Origin: JAKACA01 sp050010115
GTDB lineage: Bacteria; Actinomycetota; Acidimicrobiia; Acidimicrobiales; Bog-793
DNA length: 16,434 nucleotides
Reading direction: 5' to 3'
NCBI GenBank assembly: GCA_050010115.1
Contig: JBEKLQ010000108.1
Coordinates: forward strand, 1 to 16,434
The translations under genes were made by a program, and so were the position numbers. Below are positions 15,504 through 16,434 of this stretch, piece after piece. Below the pieces are notes generated by a model. The model did not search any database and was not told the DNA's origin. It worked only from the letters and a program-made list of their open reading frames with translations. The first letter of the stretch is position 1; each line of letters opens with the position of its first letter.

Positions 15504-15534
15504 AGAGTAACAGTGGCTGGACACGCTGTCTAGA
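15504..15534 (-). promoter_or_regulatory. Promoter of mutase/binding-protein operon with overlapping TetR-type operator
   Basis: The operator at 15516-15534 is GCTGGACACGCTGTCTAGA and matches the site at 7395-7413 at 16 of 19 positions with the same 9-1-9 layout. On the minus strand, TAGACA (15532-15527), a 17-bp spacer and TACTCT (15509-15504) give the same -35/-10 geometry as the transporter promoter. The operator covers the -35. Two promoters 8 kb apart with this shared arrangement are unlikely by chance and define a local regulon for the TetR protein encoded at 7491-8300. Confidence 0.7.
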
Positions 15535-15656
15535 CCGCCTGCGGGCCTGTGGTGCGTTACCGACGCGGGACCTGGGGACCCGGTGGTCGATGGCGCGGCC
15601 CCCTCCGCCTTCCCATAGAGCGCCTCGGTCGTCGTCCGGCAGCGAGGGCCTGCTGA

Positions 15657-16088
15657 CTACGTCCCCCATCCGTGGGTAGTCCTGGGAAACGGGCCGACCC
15701 CGCTCCAACTCGTCGTCGTAACCTCCACGCTGACGTAGTCACCCTCGTGGGGAAACCGGTCGACGCCCATGTACCGTTTCGCCAATCTGTCGGGAAACGA
15801 CGTGTCGCTCAATGCTTCGAGCGAGGTCGTACCGCTGATGCGCACATGGCACTGCGCTCCAGGTTCGAACGTTCGCTCCGGATCCATCACGATGACGACG
15901 ACGGCTGGGTGAGCAGCCAGGTTGCGCGCTTTCACGCTGTCCGCCTCACAGAAGAAGGCGAGATCGTTCCCTCGCCGTTCGATCCAGACGACCGACAGCT
16001 GCGGTCTGTCGACACCACCGCTCGTCGCCACGATCGCGGGATTAGCGTCGTCGAGCAAGTCCCGTACCGCACTCGGTAGATCGTCCAT
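15657..16088 (-). CDS. PPOX-class (Rv1155-like) flavin/F420-dependent oxidoreductase family protein
   Basis: 143 residues of the pyridoxamine-phosphate-oxidase-like split-barrel fold. Typical segments are ANPAIVATSGGVDRPQLSVVW at 15-35, FFCEADSVKARNLAAHPAVVV (about 45-65) and the C-terminal DYVSVEVTTTSWSGVGPFPR. These proteins are small dimers that use FMN or coenzyme F420 to reduce varied substrates; the exact cofactor cannot be read here. ATG 16088 is chosen because GGAGG ends four bases before it; a farther in-frame start at 16373 would add 95 residues with no family similarity. It lies upstream of the binding-protein operon on the same strand, but that operon has its own promoter, so a link to the pathway is only possible. 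A flavin/F420 enzyme of this type fits an actinobacterial host. Confidence 0.85.
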   Translation of the reverse strand: MDDLPSAVRDLLDDANPAIVATSGGVDRPQLSVVWIERRGNDLAFFCEADSVKARNLAAHPAVVVIVMDPERTFEPGAQCHVRISGTTSLEALSDTSFPDRLAKRYMGVDRFPHEGDYVSVEVTTTSWSGVGPFPRTTHGWGT

Positions 16089-16346
16089 CAGGCCTCCAAA
16101 GCTCGAGTTCGTTCTCCGTCGCCAACCTTGGTCACCGTAACTACCACGGCCCCAGGACGTGTCCGTACTGGGGCCGTCCACGCCGCTGCCGATGTGATCG
16201 GTTGAACCGTGGAGCTCCACCTCAAAGAGTGGTTGCTCCGATACTTCCGGCACGCGTGTCGCCAATCGACGTCGAAAGAACTCTCTCGGAACTGTCTGAG
16301 ATGAGGGCGGAAGAGGTTGTCCCGGCCGGCGTGGATCTTTTGAGGT
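16089..16346. other. Intergenic region between divergent genes
   Basis: About 260 bp separate the PPOX gene (minus strand) from the structured leader of the next gene (plus strand). The promoters of both should be here, but I saw no clear -35/-10 pair and no reading frame with a recognisable product. Confidence 0.3.
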
Positions 16347-16424
16347 GGCGGTCCCCCGCCTGATGCCTGCCATCTGGTAGGTGTCGGGTGTTCCGCAAGA
16401 ACCACCGACAGGAAGGGGACCGCC
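16347..16424 (+). promoter_or_regulatory. Structured mRNA leader that can sequester the ribosome binding site
   Basis: Three nested pairings are visible. The closing stem is a perfect 10-bp match of GGCGGTCCCC (16347-16356) with GGGGACCGCC (16415-16424). Inside it are a hairpin CCTGCC-ATCT-GGTAGG (16366-16381, one G-U pair) and an adjoining hairpin TGTCGGGTGTTC/GAACCACCGACA (16382-16410, ten of twelve pairs, loop CGCAA). Together they form a three-way junction. The closing stem contains the AAGGGG Shine-Dalgarno of the gene at 16425, so the fold would block translation. The left arm can instead close a local hairpin GGCGG-TCCC-CCGCC (16347-16360), which would free the ribosome binding site. 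This could be a ribosomal-protein-type autoregulatory leader, a riboswitch or the protective end of an insertion sequence; none is recognised with certainty. Confidence 0.5.
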
Positions 16425-16434
16425 GTGAAGAAGA
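16425..16434 (+). CDS. Start of a gene continuing beyond the window
   Basis: GTG AAG AAG A begins six bases after AAGGGG, an excellent Shine-Dalgarno distance. Only three codons (M-K-K) are inside the window, so the product cannot be named. An MKK start with a structured leader would fit, for example, ribosomal protein L31 or a transposase; both are guesses. Confidence 0.45.

Noticed and set aside
15426..15524. Longer N-terminus for the binding protein from GTG 15524
   Set aside because: That start lies inside the operator, and the extra residues precede a Tat signal that should be near the N-terminus. ATG 15425 has a proper Shine-Dalgarno.
16089..16373. 95-residue N-terminal extension of the PPOX protein
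   Set aside because: No family similarity in the extension, and GGAGG stands directly upstream of ATG 16088.

Overview
The window reads as chromosomal DNA of a high-GC bacterium, most likely an actinomycete-type organism. The evidence is strongly G/C-biased third codon positions from about 3.4 kb onward, a Tat-type lipoprotein solute-binding protein, and a small flavin/F420-type PPOX oxidoreductase of a kind common in Actinomycetota. The taxon is an inference. No rRNA, tRNA or CRISPR array was seen.

Left part (1-3437): an accessory-looking stretch of visibly lower GC. A large AAA+ ATPase on the minus strand (1-1798) runs off the left edge. Its 5' end looks frameshifted or reorganised (1801-1992). 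The next 1.4 kb holds no intact large gene, only minus-strand coding debris (2102-2758, 2841-3221), one candidate small cysteine-containing ORF (3134-3412), and a 23-bp direct repeat pair 373 bp apart.

Central part (3438-15534): a coherent catabolic or uptake locus in two minus-strand transcription units with a TetR-family regulator on the plus strand between them. Unit 1 is a Dpp/Opp-type peptide ABC transporter: permease B (6124-7170), permease C (5267-6127) and a fused double ATPase (3438-5270), joined by 4-bp start/stop overlaps. Unit 2 is a Tat/lipoprotein solute-binding protein (13731-15425), a short-chain dehydrogenase-like protein (12793-13602), a GlmE-like B12 mutase barrel fused to a GlmS-like cobalamin-binding domain (11006-12784), a GlmL/MutL-type ASKHA chaperone (9621-11009) and a HemL-like class-III aminotransferase (8302-9624). 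The last four are also tightly coupled. Both units start at promoters with the same layout: -35 TAGACA, a 17-bp spacer and a -10 of form TAnnnT. In both, the -35 lies inside a near-identical 19-bp inverted repeat (7395-7413 and 15516-15534; 16/19 identical). The TetR protein is the obvious candidate to bind these sites. The locus therefore looks like a ligand-induced regulon that imports an amino-acid-like or peptide-like compound and processes it through a B12-dependent carbon-skeleton rearrangement, transamination and possibly a dehydrogenase step. The substrate cannot be read from the sequence.

Right part (15535-16434): a PPOX-class oxidoreductase on the minus strand (15657-16088), then a plus-strand leader (16347-16424). 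The leader can fold into a three-way junction whose closing stem contains the Shine-Dalgarno sequence of a gene that starts at 16425 and leaves the window.
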